Positions 30,601-43,620 of a stretch of DNA of 64,000 nucleotides are shown here, piece by piece. This DNA is from Paragonimus heterotremus. Its lineage: Eukaryota > Platyhelminthes > Trematoda > Plagiorchiida > Troglotrematidae. Position 1 is the first letter of the stretch. The number at the start of each line of letters is the position of its first letter. The notes below the pieces were generated by a model, which did not search any database, was not told where the DNA came from, and saw only the letters and a list, made by a program, of their open reading frames with translations. A program made the position numbers and the translations under genes. The stretch lies in the NCBI GenBank assembly GCA_013368495.1, contig LUCH01000051.1, forward strand, positions 149,183 to 213,182. The letters are read 5' to 3'.

Positions 30601-33600
30601 TTCAGTCTTAACTTGTTTTTCATGCTGCTTAGAACAAATGGACGCAGTCCGTCTTAGGAGTGTAGGGTGGTGTCTTATAATGGTTAACACCAGTTTGTAC
30701 AGAAGCGGCCTTGAATGTGAGTGCACGGATCACTGAGAACTGCGGACACTAAAAACGGGTAATTAGAAACCCAACAGACATATCAGTGAAAATATGGGAG
30801 TCCCTATCGCGGCAGTCTGTTGGACCTGCTGAGCTGATAGTTATGTGGGCACATGCCGAATTTTAACGAACATTTACGCTAACACGTACCTGGGTTAATC
30901 GACCAAATACGTTGAGTCTCATCTGGTTAAAAGCGGTAGTCTAATCATTCAGAGTTGACTGACTGGAATACTACAGACCAATTTCTACAAAGGCTTCCCT
31001 CCGGAGGTGTCAAGATGTCAGAAGGAGATTATGTAATAACAAAAGGGATGAAACAAGCTGGCAATCGTCTGGCATTTTACACAAGGACGAAATAACACAC
31101 GCTTGGCGGTTAGTTCCTACGTTGACTCAACTGCGCTGTATTTAAACATTGTCATAAATTTGTAAGACTTATTGCGGATCTGATTCGAAATCGATTTTGC
31201 CTTGCAACGTTTCAGAGTTTAAAGCGGTTATAGAAAATAATCATATGTAATAATAATAATATTTGTAATATAACCGAGAATTTATTGACTAGGGGTATTA
31301 ATGCAACCATGTTGAAACCGTCAAATGCATTGTATTGCTATAACCGGTATGCTGGTTCGATTGTTGTAGGAGCATGATTCATGAAAAATCCACAGTAAAT
31401 AATGACAAATCCCAACAAATATGTTCCTAATCAATACGCTTGAATCGGAGTGTTAGTAATCGATTGGAGCTTAAAGCTGGGTGATATTATCAGTTTATAC
31501 TTGGTTGGGCACAGCTTTGGTGATGCTGGAAGGTTGCTCCAAAGCCTGATACTGTTTGTCTAACAGTTCCATATAACTTTACGGAGCTTATCAAAAGCTT
31601 GTCTTGCCTCATCTAAGTTAGATTTGTACGGATGAAACTCCATAGACTGATATAGTTCGTTCCTTGCAAAACCGTTTCCACGGTCACCTAAAGATGACCT
31701 AGTAACAATCCACTCAACCATGCAATATTTACGAAATACATGAACTCACAATTATCATGATTGTTAGCGGTAGTCCAACACATATGTTGCCTAATGTTTC
31801 CGTTACAAACATGCAATCCCAACCCGCTCCTTGTGGATTGTTAACTTCAACTTTTTATTCAAAAACGGCCCAAATCTCGTCTGTCCTCTAGCGTTTACAT
31901 GATAATAACGTAAACAAATATCACATTCGTTGGTTAGTGGGAATGCGTATGAAGGATTTCTTGTTTGCACTGACCGTCCATATTAGCAAGTTATCAGTAT
32001 TTACGTGCAAAAACTATACGAACCTTCCTTGTTTTATACGTTCACTTTATGGCACTTGCTATTTAAATCTTTTCCTTGTCAATTTAGAAGTAGGTGAGAT
32101 TTGCTGAGCGTACTGTGTATATCGCAGTATTACCCAACAAATCGGCCTGTAAATATTCCACCTTTTTTTTCACGTACCCCCATAGATTATCTACACACAA
32201 AAGTAGCTTTCGACAGCCTACTAAACTACAGGAATCCAATCAAGTGCATCAGCAACCCTCTCATAAATTAACATTGAGTGAATAAACCTGGGATGTTCAC
32301 TTTTTGTATTATACTTTGATTACAGATCTGATGGAATGGGGAATATGAGAAACGTAGTAAACCCCTGATCAAAAAACAAGCTGACTGATTTGTCAAAGAC
32401 TTAATTTCGTGCTATATGATTTGACAGATTCATTAATCCAATACCCTGACAAGTTGGCTACACTCAGCCCTAGTCCAGCAACAAATTCTCAGTGAATTTA
32501 TCTGTCTGGTTTCAAAAGACCAACGAAAATCTATAACTACCGTACTTTGTGATACAATTAACTAGTAATTTCACTATGGGACATTTCGTGGCAAATTATA
32601 GGAACTGTGTCCTCAACTCTGAGTTAGTTAGATAAAAGTCTTTGCATAAGACATTTCATTTCTGCATCAGCGGAGAACTTGTTTGTGTCAAGCATTTGTC
32701 AAAGATACACAAGAACAACCAGGTTGATCGTGTTTCACAACTCACGTTTAACCGGGGGAATAAGGCAAAATAGTCCAATACCATATGATAAAACGACTTG
32801 GCACAGTTCATTCAACGCAGCTATCAGATGTATGCTCAGTACCGTGATCATGAGATGGTGTGTGTTCCTATGTTCAATATCCGGTCAGCTTTTATCTCCC
32901 CCAGGAATTTACGGTTAATCCTCTAATTACATGTTCTGTCCAGGCTAAGCTGCGTGTGACACGATTAGGTATGTATCTAATGTAAAATGTGACGGTGTAA
33001 CCTGTGGTGGTTTAAAAGAAGACCAAGTGATATTCTATTGGTCTAGACTGTTATGTAACCGAGTCATTGTCTTATGACCATATTGACCACTTTCTTGCGT
33101 TTTGCTGAACACTTGAGCTTGGCCAGCAGGTTCGAGACAGGCACTGATTAACTGCTACGAGTAAACATCCCAACTCTACGGTTCGTCTTCTCAGAGAGAA
33201 AGTCGGTCACAGTTAAACATATATAATTGTATGAAAGTGACAATAACCCATCAGTAAAAATGCTTTATCTTATGGTTGTTAATGAAGGCGTTTCCTTTGC
33301 TCTGTTGCATAAAGAAGCATCCTTCAATTTTGGTATAACCTTCAGTACAGTACAGTTAGCACTGTCAACTTCAGTTCTGATAAACCACAGCAGTTGAGAC
33401 AAATACTTTTTGAGCAGTACTTTGGAAGGTTTAAATCTGAAAGAAATACAATTTGTAAACCCCTTCGAATTCCGACACTAATTTCACATTCATTGTAAGT
33501 ATTGTGATCGGTCTATTTTAAACACAAATTACAAAACTTAAGTTTTTCTGTTGAAGCGTTGCACATTCTGTTACCACAATTCTAGATAATTCAGGCAGAT

Positions 33601-34102
33601 GAATTAGTAACCACATGTTTTTCTTGGCTAATTTTCAGTCTAGTGTGCACCATTCAGAACTAAAACATTCACTTACTGCACAATCTACGATGCATCAAAA
33701 AATAATAGACCACTAAAGCTTGTTCATTATTGCCACAGTCTAGTAAATCCCCCAATCAGGTCGTTTTGAAAGGACTAGTTGATTATCACTTACTTTTTTG
33801 TTAAAGCCCGTCATCAATGCCAGCATTGAAATCTGAAGTTGGATCAATGGTCTCCAGAGTAGGTCATCACGAAAAGTACCGCCGGATTAACTTAGTTGAA
33901 TGATTTTTATGTAACGTTTAGTCCTCTCAGCAGCATGGAACCAAAAATTTGTGTTATTAGTTAAACCAGTACTGATGTGTTTCAAGAGTTAGACCATAGT
34001 TAGGGGTCTCACTTATAGGATCGTCAACCGGAGTTAACATGACAGTTGCCATGTTTTCTTCCGGGATTACTACGTAACGTAAAAGGCAATAGGCGGCTGA
34101 CA
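27668..34102. other. Long stretch without recognised features
   Basis: About 6.4 kb upstream of RASL10 on the minus strand, probably intron and/or promoter of that gene. I could not identify the missing first exon: none of the short minus-strand frames here joins a Met-containing peptide to the acceptor in a way I can defend. A (TAA)n run lies at about 31245-31260. Open frames at 29870-30150 and 30526-30726 show no motif. Confidence 0.4.
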
Positions 34103-34240
34103 GGAAGTGATTTGGTCATACTCAATGTGAGATCAATAAAACGGACGTCAACAAGGTTGGCTCTTGAGAAATTCTTCACGTTTCAGATCTCATTTGCCGC
34201 ATAGGTGGACACTATTTTCGCGCTCTAGTTAAAGTACTTT
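34103..34240 (+). repeat. Decayed family 1 copy (leader, tRNA-like part and hammerhead region)
   Basis: Compared with the right arm of locus B, this stretch keeps the order and spacing: GAAGTGATT leader, TTGGTCATACTCAATGTGAG, GATCAATAAAACGG where box A should be, AACAAGGTTGGCTCTTGAGAA, a degraded box B, and ACACTATTTTCGCGCTCTAG over the hammerhead. Both pol III boxes and the ribozyme core are lost. No left arm was recognised. It looks like an old copy. Confidence 0.45.
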
Positions 34241-35999
34241 TTAGTTACGTCACCCATTCATGAAAAGGTTGGCCTTAAAATCAGTGCAAATTTGACAATA
34301 GGGATCAACGTTTATTTGTTTCTAACTTTTAATTGAAATTGGGTTATTGAACATCTAGTGCAAAGTTGACTGTTGAATGAGACATCAAGATAGGTAACTT
34401 ATTAAACACGCATTAGCTGCACAAAAGGCGAACGAACTTTCACAGAGATTGGCAGAACACGAAACAGAGAGCAGCAACCGTTATGGGGATGGTTTCAGGG
34501 TGGTCTGAGAGTGGGTAGATGGTAAATTTTGAACATAACTAATTATCGACCCTTTTACCTTCTAAGCACAGTCTCGGTCCCGTATGTTTACTTCAAAGCA
34601 AGCTGTATGAATGTAATACCTAGCTATCAAAATGTGTTACTATACAAATGTTTGCTTATTACTGAATGTGATAAGGAGGCATGAAACACACATATGGGTT
34701 AAGAAAAGCTGGATTAAACGCCAGTTAGAAGGCAGTACAAAATCTCATTCTAAGCAAAATGGAGTGTTTACATTCAGTCAAATTCCCTTCACCACTCGCG
34801 TGTCTCCACGTTGACTCTAGGTAACTGCATCATCAAGGACTCAGTAAAAACAGTCTACATTTGCTAATTCACCCTGAGAATCAATAACACGAACCCACAT
34901 TGTCATAAGGACGCCATAGACACCTTTTGCTTCGTTGTCTTTGAAAACATTACTTTCCTCTGAAGTGATTGAACAGACAATTTCTTAAATAGAAAGTAGA
35001 CACAACACATAGCAAACAGGAATAGTTTATTGTGTTCTCTTACTGCATATCCGAGCATTTTTATTTGTGGCTTGAAGTTAATCACAGAACTAGTTCCTGA
35101 ACAGATGTTTAATCAAGAATATAGGATAATGAAAGCACAGTAAAATAATTTATTTTCAATAAGTTATTGAACACTGTCTATCCATTAACCATGGTCTGAA
35201 CAGCATGGGTAACCTATGGTGGTATAACGCATGCCAAGATATGACAAAAACCATTGTGTATTATACTGATTAGAGCAAGTTCTATCATTATGGTCTCCAT
35301 TATCTTAGAGACTGATAAATTCTGCGTGATTAGTTAATAATTTGCTGACTATTCTGCACATCAACATAAAAGTGTAATTGTGTGCATCAGTCTTTTGAGC
35401 TGTTGTTAGAAAGATAGCTGACAATGATAGATAAAAGGTAAGGCTGGCGGTTTTAAACAATCAGTAACATGGCTCATCCAGCAGACCGAACGCTTTACCC
35501 CAAACAGGCTGAACTACATGTCAGTAGCTTTTCAGCATTATGGATGGCCGATACATTAATTTTTTGGAGCAAAACATTAATCTTATATTCTGTTGTTGTT
35601 CATGTCAAGGTTGGGTTGAAGACAAGCGGCTTCTGTCGAACTCCACAATTTCGGTGGCAGGTTTGACGGAAGTTTAAATGGTGAAACATCAGTCTTTTTC
35701 CTGGTACGTTCCACCATCTGGGTGTGCGAAGGCTTTGGGTTCGTCTTCGGATGTTTGTTAGGAGTGTGACGAAATCGTAACTAATCTCGTCTGAAAAACT
35801 AAGGCGAGATTACGTCAGTGGACATACCTTCCAATGCAGATGCTAACGTGAGCTAAACATATACAGTTAACCTCACGTTCGGTGTTGTGTTGTACACGTT
35901 CTTAATGAATATTGGACTGAAGACATGTGGAACGTGCATACCGTGGGTGTTGAATACTTTCTCGGCGATAACTTGGCGCTGATAATTGAGGTGTTGCAG
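34241..35999. other. No recognised feature
   Basis: AT-rich DNA. An 8-bp inverted repeat (AACGTGAG with CTCACGTT) lies near 35845-35880. Open frames of about 60-65 codons show no motif. Confidence 0.45.
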
Positions 36000-36206
36000 T
36001 TATAAACAAGGTTCAAGCATCTCCGTTGAGCTGTATCCTAATGGGTTACTAAACTCATCGTTTAGAAAATGTACTGTGTAATTCCCATACGGTGTAACTG
36101 TTGTACGGAGCTGTGCTTGTGGAAATATCAACCACAACAGCCAAAGAACTGAAAGCGTAATTAAACCAGGATGGGTTCTCAACCAAATATCAGTGACGAC
36201 TAACAT
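36000..36206 (-). CDS. Candidate first exon with signal peptide
   Basis: A 68-codon minus-strand frame starts at a true ATG (36206). It has a textbook signal peptide: a short polar n-region with Arg and His, the hydrophobic stretch LITLSVLWLLWLIF, and a PQAQ cleavage region. The mature part reads NYTVHFLNDEFSNPLGYSS and then a Cys. The pattern of hydrophobic residues followed by F-x-N-P-x-G and Cys recalls the N-terminal (MNNL) region of Delta/Jagged ligands, but this is a weak resemblance over about 25 residues. Possible donors are GTAACC in the SNP segment and GTTTAT near the end; neither is strong. It may be a chance frame. No DSL or EGF exon was found. Confidence 0.25.
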   Translation of the reverse strand: MLVVTDIWLRTHPGLITLSVLWLLWLIFPQAQLRTTVTPYGNYTVHFLNDEFSNPLGYSSTEMLEPCL

Positions 36207-38159
36207 ATACAGGGTTCATTTTGCACAGCGATCAAGAATTAGTACATCTCAGAACTAATATTACACTGGAATAAAACCAGTACTGTCAACCAGTTTCTCT
36301 GCCACTAAAGGGTACTCTGTAAGTGATACATATCAAGCTTATCTGCAAAAACGTGCAATTTGACGCCAGTGTTTTTCACCAGACTGTTACAAAGTTGTGG
36401 TTTTGTTTCGATAATGGATTTGACAAATGCGTACGGGTCAATGTGAACATAATTTGATACGGCTTAAGCTGATTTTATCACAAAGTAGAGTTTAAAAAGC
36501 ATTGTTTTTATCAGTGACTTAATAACTCTGGCAGTAGGGAGAAAAATATCCTCAACGTGGCATATTGAACAGAAAAACGGTGTATGACAAATGGTATGGG
36601 CATTAATGATTATAACAAGCCTATGGCGAAAGATGATGATATCAGTCTTCCGAAAAGGCAGCCAAGCGAGAGAAAATGCATACGCTTACTAATAAACTTC
36701 GTTCAAAACCGCCTGAAATTTCACTGTATTTGTGTAGTTGTCACTTTTAAGGTCAGAATATTGGGGCATTAATCCATCTGTTTTGACCCATACTAAGATA
36801 TCCAACTCACTTAAAGTCCAAATATGAATCCTTTAATCTCGCTCGTGTGAGCTATCTCAGCTATCTCAAGTTATCTCAGTTGACCTGAGCAAGGATAAGT
36901 AGGCAGTATTGAACAGTGTTTGGTGTGCTTCTGTTTTCAGTACACTAAATTAAAGGAGTCCTTGTTTGTTTTCTTGTAGACTTGCAAATTGAAGGTCCAC
37001 AGCAGTAATGGTTTTCGGTTAGAGTAAACCTTCACTTATCTTCTCATACATCCACTGGGATGCTGCACTTTTTATTAGCCCCAGTGTGGTGTTTTAAGGG
37101 TACGGTGAAAGGAAATTAGAAACTTCACTGGAAACATTTTAGCAAGTCGACACAAATTTAAATACTACAGTTTAGAAAAAGATTCCGAAAATCAAAGTTG
37201 TGTTTCTTTTTGGGAGGAGTCATTTCAATTTTATAAAATCCGATTGATCTTAGTGTAGAGATGTGTTTGTGATAAATTCAATTTGTTTTGTTATTCAAAC
37301 TGAATAAGGACGTATTATTAATTCTGGTGTCATATTATGAAGGTTAACTCTTTAAAACGTATATAAGTTAAGCCCACTCATGTGTACACATGGATATGTC
37401 TTGTATGTACTACCAAGTGATCTGGGTTTCTACGTAACCCTATCAAGTGTACAGCCATCATTGGACACTATGATTAAGATTAATACCTCTAAACGTTTCG
37501 GCGCAAAAGTTAAGAGATGAACAGCAAATTGGCGAACGGTAGGTCATTACTCATTGATTGCCATCCAAGAGTATAGTTTGACGGGGACTAGGATATAATC
37601 AGATCTTCGTGGCCGAGCGACATCACGATTCCATGAACTCAATAGAATTTTTCGTAGTAAGTTCCTTTGACTTTACCCATGTCCAAGTCTTTCCTTGCAT
37701 TATATTATCTGCCTAACATGCCTAGATCTGATACTGCTCACCAGGGTATTTTGAAGACAATAAGGGCAGCTTCACTTTTTGAATCGAGTTTCCTTTATTG
37801 CAGAAAGAACGGAAATTGAATATGCACGGAAGCACGATTTTAGAGTCAATTGTAAGCACTTCACATGCGTTCGTATTCAAGAGGATTTAGAAGTACAAGG
37901 CCAAAGAAATCAACCGCAAAAGCTGGTAAATAATTGTGAGTAACCCTGAGTAGACATGAACAGAATAGGATAATTGGCGAGGAAGGCGTTCAGTGCAAAG
38001 GAGAAGACGTAACATCGGCCGACATGCAAATTCCCAGAACGACAGCCAGCCCTGCGTTTATCACCGTAGTGGGCGACGTTGGTAGCTAAAGATATTCATC
38101 ATCACTTGGAACATAGCATAGAAGCTCACAGTATCCTAAAGATACAGTCTTCAGCACCA
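36207..38159. other. No recognised gene; short tandem repeat
   Basis: Mostly unremarkable AT-rich DNA. At about 36851-36879 the unit AGCTATCTCA is repeated three times with small changes. From about 37900 to 38159 the sequence may be the 3' part of the LINE described next, too decayed to read. Confidence 0.45.
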
Positions 38160-38590
38160 GGGTTTCATGCGCCGAATCCAAGTGATACGGTGTCTATTAG
38201 AACGCCATTTCTCATCCAACCACCCCGTCGCAAATAAGGCGAGGTACGGTAGACGGTGAGTTAACGTTCGTAAGATGTGGCCAAGCCAACGAAGATTGTG
38301 TTGTTAGACAACTGTGTTTAGTTGGCTAAAATTCGTCTTTCTTGATGACACGTTGGCAACTACGATACAGTTGGTACCGGTGATCGTCTTGGACATCGTC
38401 ATTGGACATCCTCAAAGTGAATCATCCAGGTTTTGGAGATTCACGGTACGGTTGCCCTTACAGTAGCTTGTTATGTTCAGCCTTTCACTGTAACACCGAG
38501 AGAGGGCCAACGCTGTAGAGCGTATCAGTTTACAGGCGTCTGTGGACCCCTTTACGTAACAGAGTTTAATAACGCAGCAGGTTGATATAA
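38160..38590 (-). mobile_element. LINE fragment, C-terminal end of the reverse transcriptase ORF
   Basis: On the minus strand one frame reads HNLRWLGHILR, then HRLPYLALFATGW, then a Trp/Arg-rich segment ending ITWIRRMK. Upstream, other frames give ATVRATV, KTW and HFEDVQ and a D-H-R-Y/C segment. This order (alternating strand plus KTWPL-like, DHRC-like, then RWLGHxLR-x-HRLP) is the C-terminal part of non-LTR retrotransposon proteins widespread in flukes. Frameshifts and stops show that it is dead. The clade is not assigned. Confidence 0.7.
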
Positions 38591-38964
38591 CCCTCAGTAA
38601 TCGATACTTGAAATGTCTTTACAATTCTCAGCATTTATTCTTCTAACCTTGTAAAAGCTTGTGAAAATGTGAAATGTCGTGGTGGCACTATTTGGTTCAT
38701 TTTATCAAATCATCACATGATCATTAAGTGCTTTATATACTGTCATAATTTTCATTCAATGTTATGATGCTCGACTGGACTAAGTTTGAATTTTAGTTAT
38801 TCCACAACCATTTTTCTGAACATGATACCACTGTCCCTGTGAGTCAGTTTAAGCCCAAATGGCTCGGAAAATTGACCTCCACGTTGGAGTGATCAAAAAC
38901 TTATACCATTCGGAAGAATCATTCCCCTAAGCTGGCTTAACTGTTGGATATAAACAAAACAAAC
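38591..38964. other. No recognised feature
   Basis: Sequence between the LINE fragment and the candidate exon. A short AAGCCCAAATGGCTCGGAAA stretch near 38850 resembles TAGCCCAAACGGCTCTGAAA near 41287, which may be a small dispersed repeat. Confidence 0.35.
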
Positions 38965-39186
38965 CTTCAATTTCGACACATTTTGGTTCATTTTCATGAC
39001 CAATTAGATATTTTACGAGAGATGGAAGCAGTAAATGAGTACGTCCCTTTGTCCCTTTGACTACTGGAGCGTGTGATTTTTTGGGCAGTTCACAGAACAG
39101 TTTAAGAAGTGGTTTGAGGTGAAGGGAAAGAAAATCGTTGCTACAACGTGCAAATTTCAAACAGCCATGGTGACCGTTGCATTGCA
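38965..39186 (-). CDS. Candidate internal exon, unknown protein
   Basis: The open minus-strand frame contains a plausible acceptor (GTGTGCATTGTGCATTTTAG, exon start 39186) and donor (TTGAAG followed by GTTTGT, exon end 38965). The segment is 222 bp, exactly 74 codons. Its product is rich in helix-like, charged stretches (HLKPLLKLFCELPKK, THLLLPSLVKYLIGHENE), more like a real protein than the chance frames around it. I do not recognise a family. A chance frame of this length is possible. Confidence 0.3.
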
Positions 39187-39559
39187 CTAAAATGCACAAT
39201 GCACACCTACCTACAAAGAAATGCCAAAAACTAGAAGACATACAAGCAAACACCTAAACCTGCTGACCGTAAGAATGCGCTGTGATTGTTCGTAAAAGAA
39301 TATTAAGTAGAATGATTAGCACATATGTACCTGATAAAAAGGGCTGTGGATACCTAAACCTACTTATCCCTGACTACTACTTTTGATGGTAACGTTCGGA
39401 TTGAACAAACGTTCACTGAGCATATCCTTGTGCACAATGGCCCAACTACTGTTAGTGCGGAAGGAATGGAAGTCTGTCTGTGGAAAGACCAGATGTCCAC
39501 AGAATGACACCGCCCAGTAAATTAAGAATTGGCGAAATGTCAGGATGCAGCCCTAGTAA
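39187..39559. other. No recognised feature
   Basis: Sequence between the candidate exon and the plus-strand RT fragment. It may include the N-terminal part of that LINE, but nothing is readable. Confidence 0.35.
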
Positions 39560-39725
39560 GCGGTCATATTATGCTATATAACTTGCTTAAAAAGTCGCCT
39601 CTGGGCGTTTTCAGTGAGCGTAATATACATCTGTCAATGTATTCCATGTAGGTACGTTTATCTGTGTGCGGAGTAAAACAGGGTAGCATAATTTCAATAG
39701 TGCTAGTAGGTGTGGCAGCTTGAAG
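39560..39725 (+). mobile_element. Possible LINE reverse transcriptase fragment
   Basis: One plus-strand frame reads RLSVCGVKQGSIIS, which fits the conserved GVRQG-C-xxS box of non-LTR reverse transcriptases. Before it, after a one-base frameshift, comes a YTSVNVFHV segment in the place of the usual ALY...V strand. The match is short and the following sequence does not give a clear FADD box. It has the opposite orientation to the LINE fragment at 38.2-38.6 kb. Confidence 0.35.
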
Positions 39726-42700
39726 GTTCCGTAGCTGTTCCTCTCAGTTATGTAGCAAGTAGGAAGGACTATTTCTAATATAATTCAATTTGCACAGTCG
39801 AACGGGCAAAAAGATAGACGGCAACCAGATAACGAAAGTTTGTCTTGGAACACCTGGAAAGTGGACGATATATCAGTGAACGTACTCTTTAGCATACATT
39901 TTATCCATGGTACTTGTAAAAACAGCTGAACACTTAGTAGGGCTCTGCGCCCAAATGTTACCGGAATTATATCCCGATATTTTGATGAAAAATCGATTAA
40001 TTATTCAGAATGGAATATGCGCCAACATCACCATTAACATAAACACTAACCTGCAGATAACATTATTCCCATAATGCCACAGTTGCCAATAACATCTTCT
40101 TGTGCACAAACTACCACTCCTTGTCGAGGAGCACTTCACCCGATTAACTTATTATCTTACTACATGGCTGTACCTAACTATGCACGTGAAGTATACTGTA
40201 TTCCTTCGTCTTCAGTAAACTGATAGGTAGCAAAGAATCTCGGTTTATATGCAGTGAGCACCACTCAAGGCTAATCGTAGCTTTCCGAGTGGCAAGAATT
40301 TTCTCACCACCCGTTTCAAAGTAATATGTGCACTAGCGAAAAGCTCTGACAAAACCAAAATGTTGCTTTTTTCATAAGAATCTGCGGGTGAATTTTATAA
40401 AATCATGAGAACTGCGATATATTTTGAGTGCTCTTTAATTCTTGCTTCAGGATATCTGTAGATGTTTCGGAATCTAACTCATTCCAGGATGGAAAATGTC
40501 GAATGCTATAGACGTGTAATAGTAAGAGTGAGTAAAAAGCTTCTTTCCTCATTCTGTTGTAGTTCATTTGTTTCTATTTGGCTACCTCACCTGACAATGT
40601 AAACGCTTAAAACTGTGTATATATATGCGATTCCAGAAAAGCAAACGTTTTACGGAGTCATTTGTAAGTAAATTACTTCAGAAGAAACGGACTGAAATCA
40701 CAAACTTAATCTCCACTGTTTGAAACCAAAGATTCCCTGACATTTTGATCTACAGTGCTACAAGTACAGTATTTGGTTGTTGCGCACTAATGAAGTCAAT
40801 GTCTATTGATTTGAACTAGACTTACCATCCTGGGCTATAATGACAACCCATGATAAGGATTTCACAACAGTTAACGCATCTTTTGCAAATGCCACGAAAG
40901 TAGGGCAAAGTAATGCAATCCACCTAAGAAAATCGTCTGAAACTGTTACTAACGTGAGTAGTTAACTCGATGTCAACGGCAAACATAAAGCTTACTTGAA
41001 TCCCAGTTAATCTCTAGTAACTAGACGAGTTTTCAGGTTTATGTCCATTTTGTTACCTGTACTCATGAATCAAAACCAGTCTAGTGTGTTATATTACAGC
41101 TTTACGTGTACAATAGGGGTTGTCAACAGTTCGTGTTTTTATCTTAGTTTCATACATGAATCCGCTGATATTGTTTACCTGACGTAGCTGGGAAAGTTTT
41201 GTCGTTGTACACTGCTTCACAATACCTATTCTCAACTGAGCAGTTCACAACCGGTTTTGTACTCATTTGAATTCGAGGGTAGATTTAGCCCAAACGGCTC
41301 TGAAACATGCAACCTAACCTCATTCAAGTAATCTCTCCCCAAAGGGACCAGGAGTAAACAAAACCGGCATTGAAAGGCTTGTTTAGTTTTGAAATACAAT
41401 CAAGTAGTATTGGGTATTATAAATTGTCGTGGAGGATCACAGAATTCCCCATCTCATACCCTCGTTATTGCAGAAGGTAAACCTGGCAACTCGATGAGAT
41501 ATGTCCATCATCAGATGAACCGGTTGAGACCAGGTCATAGAAACCAGCATTTATTCTTTGATCTTCATACCCAGCTGTTACAAAATCTTGTCACTGGCGT
41601 AAACATAGTTGAACAGCACACCAAAAATGTTGGCGTTCACAGTGTGCGACTGGAACAAATCCTTTTATTCTGCAAGTTGAACCACACACGAAAACCGTTT
41701 TCAGTATAGTAACTGAAACTGAACAGTAAAATTTAAAAAGGTATCGGCTTACGATTTATGCTGCCGCAAATGTTAGTGTTCCTATAGAGAGGAGTTAACA
41801 GTAGACGATTTGGACACAAAGGAATTGCATGCTATAACCAGTTAGCAATTCCGAAGCAAGTTAACTTATCAAGATAGGAGGATTTGCTTCGCTGTATATC
41901 TTTCAAGCACAAAACGGATGGTGGCGTCTTACATTTCTGGCGTAGACATGTCGTAACTCTAATTTGTTCTTTGACCTAAACACACGAGAATGTTCTCCTT
42001 TTAACCTACCGAGCGTGGTGAAATCACGTGATGATTTGTGGTCGATGGATTTCGCGTTTTTTCGATTATGGACAGTGAAGCTAGCTGTTTGATGCACTTC
42101 AGTAGTGAGCCTTCCACTGCGGTTCAACTGTGGCCCTCATTTCTTCCAACAAAAATTCTTGGCATCTTCTTTGTTTTAATAATTTAAGTTTGTCTCACTA
42201 AGCAAAAGCAACATTTAGTTGATAGGGTTTTTCAAGATGTACAGACTACTAACGGAAACACATTTCAGGCATTATCGATTAATTGACGAAACTATTCTCT
42301 GAAGGTCGTATTTGGAATGGTCGAACGAACTGTTTCGGTTAGTTATCATCACGAATAAATGGTTTGTGTGGCATAGCTCCTTGCCTAAAATTTTGGTCGT
42401 GAACTCCTCTCTTTCTGGGTCGGGCGGTATGCGCATCCGTCCACCGCTGCCTGTTCACAAGGCGAATCAAAGATTTCTATTCATTACATGAAACTGAAGT
42501 GCTTAATAATAAGGATTAGAAATACTACACGTTAGGAAGCAAATGCTCTGTTTCAATCCAACATGTTCTTGACGGAAATGAATTCGACCATTCTTCTCGG
42601 TGAGTTCTTGACAATTTTCGATAGCTAATTATCACTGTTGCATGTGCACTATATGATTAAACTCAATGTCGCCAGCGTCAATTTAACATGAAGAACAAAA

Positions 42701-43620
42701 CAGCTTACTCAAAGTGATCGTTATACTTTACTCACAAAATGTTACGGACAGCTACGGACTGTGTTGAACTCTTTAAATATAGTTATTTTTCAGTAGACAT
42801 TATATGTGGTAGCTCACCCTAATCAAACCCTTATTCAAGCAGGTGAGATTTGTTGCCATTTGGTGCGTAGAAGGACATCATCAGTGAGGTAAAGTTACCC
42901 AGACAGTCTGACCGAGAACTGTCGATGGGCGTCACATTCGAATGCAAGTTTTGTTACCAGAACAATGTATATATGTGTCAGGGCAGTTGGCATGTTTCGG
43001 TGTACCGAATTCTCGCTATATATCCTCCAAATGAACTAAGCCGAATGTCACCCATTCCTTGATTAATCATTCTTACATGTACACAGTTTGTCTCCACATG
43101 TTCGCCTGACTAGACACCGTCTCTCAAGTAACGGACGCAGTTGACGCAGATCAACAACGTCGTCAGTCTGAAGTCATCTTGGAAATGTCCATGTTTTCGT
43201 GATACGTATGATTAATTGTCCACGCGTGATTACATTGATCGGCCACTATGTTATCATTTTGAAATACTGTTTTACTCCGAAAAAGAAGTATTATCAATAT
43301 ACACATGTACGGCAGATTCTTAATGGGCATATAATTGACTTTGTGGTCCAGAAAGTCCTGCCAAATCTTTCCAGCTGGCGAGTGGAAAATATGTCAATCA
43401 CAATGTGAGTGTTTACGTCACTGCTGAGTTACCACACGGAAACCTTCGGCTGCTTTCGCTTTTGGATACTGTTCAGATTGTCCGATTGACTTTGACAAAA
43501 AAATGCAATAACTGTTTTGTGTATTCCATTCGATGACTATAAGTCCAAGAGCTCTGTTCGTATTGGAATAACAGAAATTTTTGCATTAGCTAAAGGTCGT
43601 TTTGAATAGTCTTAAGATAA
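39726..43620. other. Long stretch without recognised genes
   Basis: The 106-codon plus-strand frame at 41389-41709 and the 74-codon minus-strand frame at 41903-42127 show no motif and no convincing splice context. A GC-richer patch lies near 42400-42470. Nothing else was noticed. Confidence 0.45.

Noticed and set aside
41389..41709. 106-codon plus-strand open frame
   Set aside because: No motif, no convincing splice sites, and composition is not clearly different from other chance frames.
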